The notes: generated by a model from the letters alone, not told the origin. Numbered from the stretch's first letter, positions 51,502 through 62,114 are shown. The stretch is 64,000 nt of DNA from Shewanella colwelliana ATCC 39565 (GCF_000518705.1 NZ_JAEC01000029.1:1-64000), one strand, 5' to 3'. Numbers and translations are program-made.

Positions 51502-52673
51502 TATTGAGCCTCCTCTGGCGCAGCAATTTCGGGCATGCCCAATAGTGTTCGGATCCGCGCGTTAACCACGTCACCTTGGTGTACGACAACGGTGTCACGT
51601 ACAATCTCGTCGTCAAAGTCTAAGTTAAGCTGGCCTTCTTTATCGATCAGCAGCTTGAGCAAGTTTTCAATATTAGTCCCGTACATCTGGCTGGCATGGG
51701 TGGCTGCCGTACCGGGAATATTGGCTGGGCCAAAAATGGTGACACCATTGTGAACCACAATCTCATCAAGACGAGTTAGCTCACAGTTACCACCCGTTTC
51801 AGCCGCTAAGTCAACAATAATGGTGCCAGGCTTCATGCCATCAACCATCTCTTTGGTAATAAGAACAGGGGCTTTACGGCCTGGAATCGCCGCGGTGGTG
51901 ATCACGATATCTTGCTGGGCCAATACATTGGTCATCGCCTGTTGCTGACGCTTGAGGAAGTCGTCGCTTTGCTCGGTTGCGTAACCACCTTTGGTTTCTG
52001 TGTTCTCGGTTTCAAGATCGAGTTCTACCGGCTTTGCGCCAACCGAGAGGATCTGTTCACGGGCGGCGGGGCGAATATCATAGGCCTCAACCACTGCGCC
52101 GAGTCGTTTCGCGGTCGCACAAGCTTGTAGACTAGCCACACCTACCCCCATGATAAATGCACGTGCCGGTTTTAGTGTGCCCGCTGCAGTCATCATCATG
52201 GGGAAGAGTCGCGGTGCATGATGGGCGGCCAATAGCACTGCTTTATAGCCAGCAATCGTTGCCATGGAAGAGAGAATATCCATGCTTTGCGCACGTGTAA
52301 TACGTGGTACCAGTTCAAGCGCGATAGCCGTTGTGCCCGTTGATGCAAGCATTTTCGCATTGTCCGGATTAGCTAGGGGATCCATCATGCCAATGAATAA
52401 CTGATTTGGCTTAGCGAGTGCTTTGATCTCATCAAATTGCTGACCTTTACAGTTAACTAAGGTGATGATTTCAGCCTCTTGAAATAGCTGCTCACGGCTG
52501 GTGATAGTCGCTCCTGCTTCCTGGTATTCTGAATCGCTAAAACCCGCCGCAAGGCCAGCTCCGCTTTCAACAAGGATTTGGAGGTTCTTTTTGATTAACC
52601 GAGTCACGTTGGCCGGAATTAACGCTACGCGTTTTTCGTCGGCTTGGCTCTCTTTAGGTAGACCTAGTTTCAC
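51501..52673 (-). CDS. pntAA: NAD(P) transhydrogenase alpha subunit part 1 (NAD-binding)
   Basis: A 390-residue NAD-binding subunit of the alanine dehydrogenase/PntA fold. Features: MKLGLPKESQADEKRVALIP at the start, IMGVGVASLQACATAKRLGA (nucleotide-binding Rossmann loop, about 175-195) and VIVDLAAETGGNCE. GTG start at 52673 with AAGAGG upstream. It is the first gene of the pnt operon. Confidence 0.94.
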   Translation of the reverse strand: MKLGLPKESQADEKRVALIPANVTRLIKKNLQILVESGAGLAAGFSDSEYQEAGATITSREQLFQEAEIITLVNCKGQQFDEIKALAKPNQLFIGMMDPLANPDNAKMLASTGTTAIALELVPRITRAQSMDILSSMATIAGYKAVLLAAHHAPRLFPMMMTAAGTLKPARAFIMGVGVASLQACATAKRLGAVVEAYDIRPAAREQILSVGAKPVELDLETENTETKGGYATEQSDDFLKRQQQAMTNVLAQQDIVITTAAIPGRKAPVLITKEMVDGMKPGTIIVDLAAETGGNCELTRLDEIVVHNGVTIFGPANIPGTAATHASQMYGTNIENLLKLLIDKEGQLNLDFDDEIVRDTVVVHQGDVVNARIRTLLGMPEIAAPEEAQ

Positions 52674-53010
52674 TGAGGAAACCTCTTAGTTAGGGACAGA
52701 CGTCGTTATTAATGTTTTGTAGGCTCGTTATTGTGGCGAGTCTGAAATCAGACACAAGCGCGAATTTTTCATATTTAGGTGTTTAGCACTGGTCAGAGCA
52801 ATTTATTTGCGCTAGGCCACAAAATTTCATTTCAAATTCTGTGGTTAACTGCACTCTTTTCGAAAAACTTTATCGCCACCCTCACTTTTGTAGCTCAAAT
52901 AGTAACCTTTGCATATTCCAAAATCGAATTAAAAATTAGATTTTATTCTTTTTTGCTTTTCACGTAAGGGACTAAGCTAGGCTCATTACACTGATATAGG
53001 GCCGTCTTCC
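52674..53010. other. Divergent promoter region between pntAA and cysJ
   Basis: 337 bp without a gene, AT-rich near cysJ. CysB control of cysJIH is expected from known biology, but CysB sites are too loose to call by eye. No hairpin stands out. Confidence 0.5.
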
Positions 53011-54795
53011 ATGTTGTTAAAAGAGCTTTCATCACTGGCTTCTCCACTGTCTCAAGGACAGGTGGATAAGCTGAAGCAACTCACTGCAGAATTAAGTGCT
53101 GTGCAATTGGCATGGGTGGGTGGTTATCTATCTGCGACAGCGCAATTGGGTGCTAGCACAGGAAGTGTTGAAAGCACCCCTGAGCAAACCATTACTATCT
53201 TATATGGTAGTCAGACAGGTAATGGCAGGGGCGTTGCCAGCGAACTTGCTGAGAAGGCACTGGCCCAAGGCTATGCCGTTAATCTGGTTTCGATGGCTGA
53301 TTACAAGGTGCGTCAACTAAAACAGGAGACCTTACTACTGGCTGTGGTCAGCACCCATGGTGAAGGTGAAGCTCCTGATGATGCGATTGAACTGCATAAG
53401 TTCTTGGCGTCGAAACGTGCGCCAAGTTTAGAAAATTTACATTACTCAGTGTTAGCCTTAGGCGACTCAAGTTATGAGTTTTTCTGTCAAACCGGTAAAG
53501 ACTTTGAGCAGCGCCTTGCCGCGCTCGGGGCAAAATCGATTGTGCCGCTAACAGAGTGCGATGTGGATTATGAAGCAGCTGCGAGCACTTGGCAGCAAAA
53601 TGTACTTGAAGCGGTGAAGCCGTTAATCAGTGCCGCGAGTGCCAGTGTAGTGTCTATCTCTTCAGTGACGTCAGCGACCAGCTCAGCTTTCACTAAGCAA
53701 AAGCCTTATAGTGCCGAGTTGCTTGTCAGCCAAAAACTGACGGGGCGAGACTCAGACAGAGACGTTCGTCATGTTGAGATTGACCTAGGTGAATCAGGAC
53801 TGAGCTATCAGGTGGGGGATGCGCTAGGAGTTTGGTTTACTAACTCTGCCGATTTAGTGAATGAGATTATTGAGCAATTATCACTGGATGGCGCAACCCA
53901 AGTAACACTTGGTGATGAAACGCTCAGCTTGAACCAAGCATTAACTGAAAAACGAGAGTTGACTCAGCTCTACCCAGGATTGGTGCAAAACTGGGCACAA
54001 CTAAGCGGTGATGAAGCATTACTAGCACTGAGTGAAGATAGAGAACAGACGCGTCAGTTTGTGCTCAATCATCAGCTAGCAGATCTTGTTGCCCAATATC
54101 CCGTTGATATCACCGCCTTTCAGTTGGTCGAGTTGTTACGTCCAATCACGCCGCGACTCTATTCCATTGCATCGAGTCAAAGTGAAGTGGAATCTGAAGT
54201 ACATCTAACTGTGGCGTTGGTTGAAGATCAGCGTAATGGCACCAGCCGTTTCGGTGGCGCGTCGCAATTTTTAGCGACTGCTGATGAGGGAGCTGAAGTG
54301 AAGGTTTATGTTGAGCCTAACAACCACTTCCGTTTACCCGAGAACCCAGAAACGCCTGTGATCATGATAGGCCCAGGCACAGGTGTAGCGCCTTTCAGAG
54401 CCTTTATGCAGGAGCGTGCCGTGCAAGGTGCGACTGGAGAGAGCTGGTTGTTTTTCGGTAATCCGCACTTTGAACAAGATTTCCTTTACCAAACCGAGTG
54501 GCAGCAATACCTCAATGATGGCAGCCTGACCCGTTTGGATTCAGCTTTCTCACGGGACCAAGCACACAAAATATATGTGCAACATCGTATTACTGAGCGC
54601 GGCGAAGCGTTATGGCAGTGGTTAGAAAACGGGGCACATCTCTATATCTGTGGTGATGCAGAGCGTATGGCCAAAGATGTGCATCAGGCACTTCTTGAGG
54701 TGGTTAAACAGTTTGGCGGTAAAGATGATGAACAGGCGGCAGCGTATTTAGAAGCACTGCGTAGCGATAAGCGTTATCAAAAAGACGTTTACTAA
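53011..54795 (+). CDS. cysJ: Sulfite reductase flavoprotein CysJ (NADPH)
   Basis: A 594-residue diflavin reductase that feeds electrons from NADPH via FAD and FMN to CysI. The FMN flavodoxin domain (about 65-205) has ILYGSQTGNGRGVASEL and STHGEGEAPDD; the FAD/NADPH part (about 230-594) shows RLYSIASS, FGGASQFL, MIGPGTGVAPFRAFMQER and the final KRYQKDVY, typical of CysJ. The ATG at 53011 has a poor ribosome binding site. It is the first gene of cysJIH. Confidence 0.95.
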   Translation: MLLKELSSLASPLSQGQVDKLKQLTAELSAVQLAWVGGYLSATAQLGASTGSVESTPEQTITILYGSQTGNGRGVASELAEKALAQGYAVNLVSMADYKVRQLKQETLLLAVVSTHGEGEAPDDAIELHKFLASKRAPSLENLHYSVLALGDSSYEFFCQTGKDFEQRLAALGAKSIVPLTECDVDYEAAASTWQQNVLEAVKPLISAASASVVSISSVTSATSSAFTKQKPYSAELLVSQKLTGRDSDRDVRHVEIDLGESGLSYQVGDALGVWFTNSADLVNEIIEQLSLDGATQVTLGDETLSLNQALTEKRELTQLYPGLVQNWAQLSGDEALLALSEDREQTRQFVLNHQLADLVAQYPVDITAFQLVELLRPITPRLYSIASSQSEVESEVHLTVALVEDQRNGTSRFGGASQFLATADEGAEVKVYVEPNNHFRLPENPETPVIMIGPGTGVAPFRAFMQERAVQGATGESWLFFGNPHFEQDFLYQTEWQQYLNDGSLTRLDSAFSRDQAHKIYVQHRITERGEALWQWLENGAHLYICGDAERMAKDVHQALLEVVKQFGGKDDEQAAAYLEALRSDKRYQKDVY

Positions 54796-54881
54796 CCCTA
54801 CGTCTTGATACCCGTAGATTTGACTAAAAAGATTAACGAGCAGTGGTGATGCCGCTGCTCGAAAAGGATGAGGCGCTAGCC

Positions 54882-56579
54882 ATGAGTGATCAGAAATTAT
54901 CAGTAAACGAATACCTTAAAACAGACAGTAACTATCTGCGCGGCACCATCGAAGAGGGTTTAGATACCTCATTGACAGGCTCGTTCAGTGAAGGTGACCA
55001 GCAGCTCATCAAATTTCATGGTTTCTATCAACAAGATGACCGCGATCTGCGTAATGAACGTAAAGAGCAAAAACTAGAGCCTTTATATAGCTTTATGTTA
55101 CGTGCTCGTGTGGCTGGTGGTGTGTGTACGCCTAAGCAATGGTTAGGGGTCGATAAAATTGCCACAAACCTTACCAGTTCAAATAGCATTCGTCTTACCA
55201 CACGTCAGACGTTTCAGTATCACGGTATTCCAAAGCGTAACCTGAAGACCTTGATTCAAGATCTCGACAAAGAGGCATTAGATTCAATCGCAGCTTGTGG
55301 TGACGTCAACCGCAACGTGATGTGTAATCCAAACCCCGTTGAGTCTAGATTGCACCAACAAGCCTTTTACTGGGCCAAAAAGCTGTCAGACAATTATTTA
55401 CCACGCACTAAAGCCTACGCTGAAATCTGGCTGGGTGATGACAAAGTTGCTGTCAGTGAAGGTGATGAAGTTGAGCCGGTATACGGTAAGACTTATCTGC
55501 CACGTAAATTTAAGATGGCCGTTGCTGTGCCGCCAGATAATGACGTGGATGTTTATACCAATGACCTTGGTTTCGTCGCGGTGGCTGAAGCGGGTGAGTT
55601 AATTGGCTTTAATATGGTTGCTGGTGGTGGAATGGGATCGACCCATGGTGAAGTCGCTACCTTCCCGCGTCTTGGGGATGATTTTGGTTTTATTCAGGCA
55701 CAAGACTGCCTTAAGTTTGCCGAAGCGGTACTTAAGGTGCAGCGTGACTGGGGCAATCGTTCCGATCGTAAACAGTCTCGTCTTAAATACACCATTGTAA
55801 AACATGGGTTTGAGGCGTTTAAAGCTGAAGTGGAAAAGCGTGCAGGGATAAAGTTTGAGCCTAAACGTGACGTTGTGATCGGCGATCGTGGTGATCGTTA
55901 TGGTTGGATCAAAGGTGTTGATGATCAGTGGCACTTAACCCTATTTATTGAAGGTGGTCGCATTAAAGATCTGCCGGGTCAACCATTGCAAACGGGGTTA
56001 CGCGAGATAGCCTTGGTACACAAAGGTGATTTCCGTATGACCTCTAATCAGAACATCATCATTGCGGGTGTGGCCGAAGCCGACAAAGCACAAATTGAAG
56101 CGATTGCTCGCAGTCATGGCTTGATGGGCAAGTTGATTAGTGAAACGCGTGGCCATTCAATTGCTTGTGTAGCACTACCGACTTGTGCATTGGCGATGGC
56201 AGAGGCGGAACGTTACTTCCCCGACTTCTTAACCAAAGTTGAGGCGCTGCAAGAAAAACATGGCTTTCTCGACCAAGGTATTGTGATCCGCATGACAGGT
56301 TGTCCTAATGGTTGTGCGCGTCCATTTGCGGCTGAAATCGGTTTAGTGGGTAAGGCGCCAGGACGTTACAACCTCTATTTAGGGGCTAGTTTTGAAGGGA
56401 CGCGTTTGAATAAACTCTATCGTGAGAATATTCAAGAAGCAGAGATCTTATCTGAACTTGATGCCCTGTTTGCTCGTTATGTCAGTGAGCGCGAAACAGA
56501 TGAAACCTTTGGTAATTTCACCGTGCGCGTTGGCGTGGTGAAAGCAGTGCTCGATGCTGCTAGGGATTTTCATGGATAA
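54882..56579 (+). CDS. cysI: Sulfite reductase hemoprotein CysI
   Basis: A 565-residue siroheme/[4Fe-4S] enzyme that reduces sulfite to sulfide. Cluster-binding Cys are in [15 protein letters not shown] and [30 protein letters not shown] and [11 protein letters not shown] contribute the siroheme site. I chose the ATG at 54882 ([17 protein letters not shown] upstream); a GTG-type start 13 codons earlier adds non-family residues. It overlaps cysH by eight bases. Confidence 0.95.
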   Translation: MSDQKLSVNEYLKTDSNYLRGTIEEGLDTSLTGSFSEGDQQLIKFHGFYQQDDRDLRNERKEQKLEPLYSFMLRARVAGGVCTPKQWLGVDKIATNLTSSNSIRLTTRQTFQYHGIPKRNLKTLIQDLDKEALDSIAACGDVNRNVMCNPNPVESRLHQQAFYWAKKLSDNYLPRTKAYAEIWLGDDKVAVSEGDEVEPVYGKTYLPRKFKMAVAVPPDNDVDVYTNDLGFVAVAEAGELIGFNMVAGGGMGSTHGEVATFPRLGDDFGFIQAQDCLKFAEAVLKVQRDWGNRSDRKQSRLKYTIVKHGFEAFKAEVEKRAGIKFEPKRDVVIGDRGDRYGWIKGVDDQWHLTLFIEGGRIKDLPGQPLQTGLREIALVHKGDFRMTSNQNIIIAGVAEADKAQIEAIARSHGLMGKLISETRGHSIACVALPTCALAMAEAERYFPDFLTKVEALQEKHGFLDQGIVIRMTGCPNGCARPFAAEIGLVGKAPGRYNLYLGASFEGTRLNKLYRENIQEAEILSELDALFARYVSERETDETFGNFTVRVGVVKAVLDAARDFHG

Positions 56580-57324
56580 TTCAGTGGTGACCGCTGAGGA
56601 ACTATTGGCGCTGTTGTCTGCGCCAAAAGTTGAACAGCAAGCCGTATTAACGCAGGTGAATGAGTTTTTAGCCAAGCTCAGTCCAAGTGAACGTGTGGTG
56701 TGGGGCTTGGCTTACTTGCCAGGGAATCATGCACTGTCATCGAGTTTTGGTATTCAGGCTGCTGTGATGCTGCATCTGGTCAGCCAAGCGCAAAGTGATA
56801 TTCCGGTAATACTCACTGACACGGGATACCTTTTTCCCGAAACCTATCAGTTTATTGACCAGTTAACTGAGCGTTTAAGCTTGAACCTAAAAACCTATCG
56901 AGCGCCACACAGTAGCGCCTGGCAAGAGGCTCGTTATGGACGCTTGTGGGAGCAAGGTTTAGATGGATTGGAGCAGTATAATCGGATCAATAAAGTGATT
57001 CCGATGCAAAATGCACTAAGCGATCTCAATGTGGGAACTTGGTTTGCTGGGTTGCGTCGTTCGCAATCGACCACTCGCGAAGCCTTGCCTATTTTAGCGA
57101 TTCATGGCGATCGCTATAAGCTGTTGCCGATATTAGAGTGGAGCAATAAGGATGTGCATGAGTATCTAACTGCCCATGACCTACCTTATCATCCATTGTG
57201 GGAGCAGGGGTATGTGTCGGTGGGTGATACGCATTCGAGTAAGCCGTTAGAGCTAGGCATGAGCGAAGAGGAAACCCGTTTTAACGGTTTAAAACGTGAG
57301 TGTGGACTGCATTACGAAATCTAG
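56572..57324 (+). CDS. cysH: PAPS reductase CysH
   Basis: A 250-residue phosphoadenosine phosphosulfate reductase (thioredoxin-dependent), making sulfite from PAPS. Features: [15 protein letters not shown] (PP-loop, about 55-69), [26 protein letters not shown], and the C-terminal catalytic Cys in ECGLHYEI. The ATG at 56572 overlaps the end of cysI. It has the single C-terminal Cys of PAPS reductases, not the extra Cys pairs of APS reductases. Confidence 0.94.
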   Translation: MDNSVVTAEELLALLSAPKVEQQAVLTQVNEFLAKLSPSERVVWGLAYLPGNHALSSSFGIQAAVMLHLVSQAQSDIPVILTDTGYLFPETYQFIDQLTERLSLNLKTYRAPHSSAWQEARYGRLWEQGLDGLEQYNRINKVIPMQNALSDLNVGTWFAGLRRSQSTTREALPILAIHGDRYKLLPILEWSNKDVHEYLTAHDLPYHPLWEQGYVSVGDTHSSKPLELGMSEEETRFNGLKRECGLHYEI

Positions 57325-57864
57325 GCTTAACGGGATTAGTCGCTGATGTTGAGCGGCTAACCTGTATTTTATGAAATTGAATATTGTTTAAATAATTGAT
57401 TTTTTAATGTTTAGAATTTGGTGCTTAATACTTACTTCTGATTTGTGCACTTTTTTTGCACAAAGTTATGCACAGGTCATTATCTTGATCTATAGTTGTA
57501 AGTTCCCGTAGATGGTTTTGATATCTCGTCTGTATCAGATCTAAATTGGATCACGTAACTTTTCTTCCTCTTTAAAGTTACAGGCAGAGCTGCCGTCGAT
57601 ATTGAAACAAACTCGCTTTGGCGAGAGCTTGATGTTTGATTGGTTTGCTGGCGCACGCTAATTTAATAGCTTTAGGCCCTGGATAGCCCGATGTGGCTAT
57701 CCAGGGATAACTCCAATGATCACAAGCAACTCAGCGACATTGGTATAAATCACATTTCCCTTTCTATTCATCCATATAGTACTATCTGTGCAACAATTTT
57801 TGTTTGCGAGCTTTCGGTTGACTCACAGTCTTGGCTGCTATCGATATTTTAAAGGGAGTTTTTA
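57325..57864. other. 540-bp gene-free stretch after cysH
   Basis: No gene. It holds a strong hairpin (57677-57706), an ATTGGTATAA match to the repeat family (about 57742), and AT-rich sequence just after cysH. The length and hairpin leave room for a small RNA or a long leader of the following gene, but nothing proves either. Confidence 0.5.
57677..57706. other. Perfect 12-bp inverted repeat upstream of the hypothetical gene
   Basis: CCCTGGATAGCC/GGCTATCCAGGG with a six-base loop. There is no T-run, so it is not an ordinary terminator. It lies about 160 bp before the next gene and could be part of a structured RNA or a transcription barrier. Confidence 0.5.
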
Positions 57865-59580
57865 ATGAAGAAGGCATTAGTGGCTGCGGCGGTGATCGCA
57901 ATTGGAGCCGGCGCCTATTGGGCAACGCAAAATGGTACTGAACAGCAGCCTGGCCATGCCGCGCTGGCTTATGTTCCAGCCGATACACCTGTCTTTTCAG
58001 CACAGTTCACCCCGTTTCCACTGAAGGATTATATTGATTCGATTCCTGACGCACAGAAGCAGTATCCGCAAGAATTACAGGCTTTAATGCAAGATGAAAA
58101 CGAACCTCGTGCTAAGTTTTTCTTTGGCCTATTTAATCGTTATATGCAAGGGATGAAAGATGGACAGACGTTTGTCACCACCTTTGGTCTTCCCGAGGAT
58201 CTGACCAGTTATTTTTACACCTTGGGCGCGCTACCCGTGCTTAAGTTAGATATTGCTAATCCAGAAGTGTTTTGGGCATTGTTAGATAGCATAGAGGCTG
58301 AAAGTGGTTTAAACCATGAGATGCGTAAGCTAGCTCAAGTCGATTATCGCGCTTACCCGCTCACAGAGTCTGGTGAAGAAGAGCAAATTGATCTTGTTTT
58401 TGCTATCGACAACGGGATGCTAACGATTACTTTAGCGACCAGTTTTAGCGATCCGGCTTTATTAGAAACGGCGCTGGGTATTAAGCCTGTCACCAATCCT
58501 ATCTCCGAGTCAGGTATTATCGAAGATATATTCGCTAAACATGGCTTCCTTAAAGATGGGGTTAGCTATATCAACCATCAAGAACTGGTCAAAGCTATAA
58601 CGACCCAAGATGGTAATCAGCTCGCCAAACAGTTAACTCATCTGTTCACCATGGTTAATGACGATCCATTTGTTGAACTGAGATCTGAGGTGTGTAATCG
58701 CGAACTCAATGGTATCGCCGCTAATTGGCCACGCACTGTCATGGGATATACCGAGTTTGCGGTAAAAGATAAGCAGACAACCATGGGCTTTAGCACTGTA
58801 ATTGAGAGTAATAATCAGGTGATTATGGGCGCGCTGAGCCAGATCCGTGGTTTTCTGCCTGCTTACACACAAGATGTTAAGGCAAGTGTCTTTTCCATGG
58901 GGCTAGGGGTAGACGTTAATCAATTTGTGCCTGCAATCAGTAAGGTATGGGATGATCTACTAACGCCTCAATATGAGTGTGCGCCCCTGCAACAGATGCA
59001 AGCACAGATGCAAGGCCAAAGTCCTGCGATGTTAGGCATGTTTACCGGCATGGCTAATGGTGTCAAAGGGCTATCGATGTCGTTAATGGACTACGAGTTA
59101 TCTGATGCAACCCAGCAGATTGAGTTAAAAGGGCTTGATGCGATAGTGACACTTTCTGCAGATGACCCCGCAACCCTGTTTAATATGGTTAAGCCTTTTG
59201 CGCCTGAATTGGCAAATGTGCAGTTGCCTAGCGATGGCAGTGCGATCGATTTAAGCGCTGCGTTGGGTCTGCCTCCTACTTTAGGTGTCAGTGCTAAGAT
59301 GGCCGTTAAAGGTAACCATTTAGCCGTTTACAGCGGTGAAAAGAGCCAAGCCATCGCTGAGGCGTTAACCGCTGAACCCCTAACGAGTAATGGTTTAGTC
59401 ACCATGTCTGCTGATTATGGCAAGATGTTCAAGCCTATGATGACTTTGATGGAGATGAGTGGAGAACCTGTTCCTCCTGAGTTTGAGAGCCTTAAAGATT
59501 ACAATATGAAGCTTAAGGTCGATATGGATGTGAACGCGCAAGGTATTGTGATTGATTCATGGGTACAGACTCATCAATAA
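57865..59580 (+). CDS. Conserved hypothetical exported protein
   Basis: A 571-residue protein with an N-terminal hydrophobic segment (KKALVAAAVIAIGAGAYWA), then a large soluble domain probably in the periplasm. PGHAALAYVPADTPVFSAQF starts the mature part, a pattern seen in DUF3352-like proteins of Shewanella, though I am not certain of the family. It contains two Cys (CNREL, ECAPL). A good ribosome binding site (AAAGGGAG) precedes the ATG, and a terminator follows at 59604. Confidence 0.7.
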   Translation: MKKALVAAAVIAIGAGAYWATQNGTEQQPGHAALAYVPADTPVFSAQFTPFPLKDYIDSIPDAQKQYPQELQALMQDENEPRAKFFFGLFNRYMQGMKDGQTFVTTFGLPEDLTSYFYTLGALPVLKLDIANPEVFWALLDSIEAESGLNHEMRKLAQVDYRAYPLTESGEEEQIDLVFAIDNGMLTITLATSFSDPALLETALGIKPVTNPISESGIIEDIFAKHGFLKDGVSYINHQELVKAITTQDGNQLAKQLTHLFTMVNDDPFVELRSEVCNRELNGIAANWPRTVMGYTEFAVKDKQTTMGFSTVIESNNQVIMGALSQIRGFLPAYTQDVKASVFSMGLGVDVNQFVPAISKVWDDLLTPQYECAPLQQMQAQMQGQSPAMLGMFTGMANGVKGLSMSLMDYELSDATQQIELKGLDAIVTLSADDPATLFNMVKPFAPELANVQLPSDGSAIDLSAALGLPPTLGVSAKMAVKGNHLAVYSGEKSQAIAEALTAEPLTSNGLVTMSADYGKMFKPMMTLMEMSGEPVPPEFESLKDYNMKLKVDMDVNAQGIVIDSWVQTHQ

Positions 59581-59603
59581 TCACGGAATTAATTAAGCAC
59601 GCT

Positions 59604-59632
59604 AAGCCCCATCAATGTGATGGGGCTTTTTT
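59604..59632 (+). terminator. Terminator after the exported hypothetical gene
   Basis: Stem AGCCCCATCA/TGATGGGGCT with an ATG loop, followed by six T residues. Confidence 0.92.
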
Positions 59633-59647
59633 CTGGAAGGATAATGG

Positions 59648-60058
59648 ATGATTGCAGGGTTATTTTTAAAGGGTAATGAAGTGCGTATCGTGAGCCTTAA
59701 CGGTACACGTGAGCAGCATGAGTTGGTGGCTGATAAACTCAACAAGATAGCGATTCCTAAAGCACCGACGCAAGCGGATATAGCGATCTTTTGTGAAACG
59801 TTATTAGCCTACTGCGAACGGCATGCCATTGAACAGATAGTGGTCAATCGCCGTGCAACAACGGGACAGGGAGCCGGCGGTGCAGGTACGTTTATTCTGG
59901 AAGGGGTGATGCTTGCTGTGGTTAAGGTTCCGCTGAGTTTTGTTCATCCAGCCACGCTTAGAGCAAGCGACAAAAAGTACAGTGACCTAAAATTAGCGAA
60001 GCCAACAACAGTGGATTTAGGCAAGGCTTATGACCTTGCCTTTGAGGCATTAACTTAA
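59648..60058 (+). CDS. DUF3010 family protein
   Basis: A 136-residue cytoplasmic protein of the DUF3010 family (MIAGLFLKGNEVRIVSLNG at the start, later NRRATTGQGAGGAGTFILEG). The fold looks like RuvC/RNase H-type resolvase relatives, but no activity is known. A GGAAGG lies upstream of the ATG. It ends convergently, four bases from the peroxiredoxin gene. Confidence 0.85.
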   Translation: MIAGLFLKGNEVRIVSLNGTREQHELVADKLNKIAIPKAPTQADIAIFCETLLAYCERHAIEQIVVNRRATTGQGAGGAGTFILEGVMLAVVKVPLSFVHPATLRASDKKYSDLKLAKPTTVDLGKAYDLAFEALT

Positions 60059-60062
60059 TCGG

Positions 60063-60605
60063 TTAGCTCTGTTTTTCAATGCCCAGCTCGGCCAGGGTGG
60101 CGGCAATATCTTCTGCCGCTGTTTCTGGGTTAATGTCGTCATCAATTTTTAAGATGGTGCCATCTTTGCCAATATAGAAGGTCACTCGGCTGGCGACACG
60201 GACTAAATTGAGTACGTCGTAGGCTTTAGCCGTCTCTTTTGTTGGATCGCTTAACATTGGAAAGTCTGCTTTTTGCTCCTTGGCAAACTTTTGGTTGTCC
60301 TCAAGGTCATCGACACTGGCCATCATATAAACCGCATTATACTCGCGAATTAAACTGCCTTTTTGCACTAACGATTTACACTCCAAGGTGCAGCCGCGGG
60401 TGTTGGCCATCGGATACCATGCAAGCACTAATGTCTGCTTACCAAGGTAGTCACTCAGTTGGTAACTATGGCCATCGGTCGCTTGTAGCTTAAAATCAGG
60501 CGCTTTGTCTCCAACTTTTAAGTCTGTGGCCTGTGCGGCGTTATTCCATAGCACGCTAAGCATTAACGTGGTCGAAATAAGTAGGGTTTTTACTAGGGTA
60601 TTCAT
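60063..60605 (-). CDS. Periplasmic peroxiredoxin (AhpC/TSA family, Bcp-like)
   Basis: A 180-residue thiol peroxidase with a signal peptide (1-26, LWNNAAQA), so periplasmic, unlike cytoplasmic Bcp. The peroxidatic Cys is in YPMANTRGCTLEC (Cys72), with a second Cys four residues on (Cys76); Bcp-type enzymes commonly have this second Cys five residues away. The domain starts with VGDKAPDFKLQATDG. It reduces peroxides with an unknown thiol donor. Confidence 0.85.
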   Translation of the reverse strand: MNTLVKTLLISTTLMLSVLWNNAAQATDLKVGDKAPDFKLQATDGHSYQLSDYLGKQTLVLAWYPMANTRGCTLECKSLVQKGSLIREYNAVYMMASVDDLEDNQKFAKEQKADFPMLSDPTKETAKAYDVLNLVRVASRVTFYIGKDGTILKIDDDINPETAAEDIAATLAELGIEKQS

Positions 60606-60653
60606 GGTGTATTCCTATAGTTGTGTTGCCTGCAGGGTTAGTTGTATTTGTCG

Positions 60654-62114
60654 CTACATTTGGATAAGTTCGGCGATTCCTTTCCAGTAGACGGTCTCTT
60701 CGAGTGGTTGTTCAATATCGGGCTGCGTTCCGACGCCTGACAGCTGTTGCCCCATGGCATCAAAGGCTTGAGTACTGGTTACCCTAACATTGATACCGCT
60801 GATGGGAAGTTTAATCCTTTGGTGTTTATCCACATTTCCCAGCGTCGCCTCGCCAATTAATACGGTGTTGGGCCAGCCTTTGGCAAAGTGGGCTATCCAC
60901 TGACACGCGTGTTTACATTGTGGTCCAATGATCAATACCAGTTTACCGGGCGTGGGTTGAGGCAGAATCATTGCTGGGGCAGGCGCGATAGCTAAACGTT
61001 TGCCATGCCATTGACTGAAGAGCTTGTCATCACGGTTAGTCACTAGATTGGTGGCCTGCTGCAGCTCAAGTTGTGCCTGGTTCGACAGCTGATCATAGGG
61101 TGTGTAATGCATTGACTGTAGGTAATCTGCTCGTATATTGGCGTGGCGTTTGTAGCGTGCTACGGCATAGATAGAGCTAGTTTGCCAGTCAGGGGATAAC
61201 AGATCAGTTTGGCGTCCATAGGGCTGATAAGCTTGGTATTGATAACCGTAGTAATGGTTTAAAAAACTTAACAAGTTATCAGAATCACCGTAGCCATAGC
61301 GCAGGTCCAGAATGGTTATAGGCGATAAGATGGCGCGGCGTAGGTTATTCGCCAAGGGACTGTTTGGCTCAAACGCATTAAGGTTGTTCACATTGATGAT
61401 ACCTAACGGCGAGTTTTCAAAGTTATCTTGCTCTCTGCGTGCTTGCAGTATCATGGGTGTTTCAGGGGTTAAAGACAGGATGACCTGGGTTGTCAGCTCG
61501 CCTTTGTCACTCAGTGTTAGTCGTACCTGAGGTTTATCTTCTATGCCTATTTCGGCGCGCAGCACCGAGAGACGTTTTAACCATTGAATCTGTAATGAAG
61601 TGCGTTCTCGCAGCGACGGCGGTAAGAACTGCTGACTGGCGGTGACCCAACGACTGATTGGCAAACCATCGATATGGGTGAGGAAAGCGGCATCCGTATC
61701 AATAGGGTTGCCTTGCTCATCTAAGGCGAGCCAATCACTGTCAATGGCTCTGAGGTTAATGGGTAAAGTAAACCGTGATGAAATTGGCGAGATGGTTGCG
61801 CTAGCGTCATCTAGGTAGGCTAAAGCTTTAGCAATTTGGCTGGCTAGTATCTTAGTCGACATCCCATTTCGGTGCTGGGTGTCAATGAGTTCAAGCTGAC
61901 GACTGAATGCGTCAAATTGTGCCGGGTTTTGTGCGGCAACAGCAGAGAATTGCGTGACGTGTTGACGCAAGGTCTGAAGTTCATGGCGCACTTCACTGTA
62001 GCTCAACTGCTGTTTAGGGGGCTCGCTCTTAATCGCGATGATGGTCAGCTGAATACAGCTGATGAGCATGATTAACCCGAAACCATTAATAATGGTTTGA
62101 TGTCCAAATTTCAT
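60654..62114 (-). CDS. S41 family peptidase-like protein, catalytic Ser replaced
   Basis: A 486-residue protein with an N-terminal membrane anchor (about 8-27, INGFGLIMLISCIQLTIIAI) and a tail-specific-protease-like core: a substrate-lobe ILDLRYGYGDSDNLLSFL and a later KLVLIIGPQCKHACQWIAHF...NTVLIGEATLGNV. In active S41 enzymes the second segment reads like S-A-S-A-x-E; here the catalytic Ser position is Cys (HACQW) and the general base is unclear. It may be inactive or have changed chemistry. AAGGAG precedes ATG 62114; it overlaps pldA by 29 bases. Confidence 0.75.
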   Translation of the reverse strand: MKFGHQTIINGFGLIMLISCIQLTIIAIKSEPPKQQLSYSEVRHELQTLRQHVTQFSAVAAQNPAQFDAFSRQLELIDTQHRNGMSTKILASQIAKALAYLDDASATISPISSRFTLPINLRAIDSDWLALDEQGNPIDTDAAFLTHIDGLPISRWVTASQQFLPPSLRERTSLQIQWLKRLSVLRAEIGIEDKPQVRLTLSDKGELTTQVILSLTPETPMILQARREQDNFENSPLGIINVNNLNAFEPNSPLANNLRRAILSPITILDLRYGYGDSDNLLSFLNHYYGYQYQAYQPYGRQTDLLSPDWQTSSIYAVARYKRHANIRADYLQSMHYTPYDQLSNQAQLELQQATNLVTNRDDKLFSQWHGKRLAIAPAPAMILPQPTPGKLVLIIGPQCKHACQWIAHFAKGWPNTVLIGEATLGNVDKHQRIKLPISGINVRVTSTQAFDAMGQQLSGVGTQPDIEQPLEETVYWKGIAELIQM

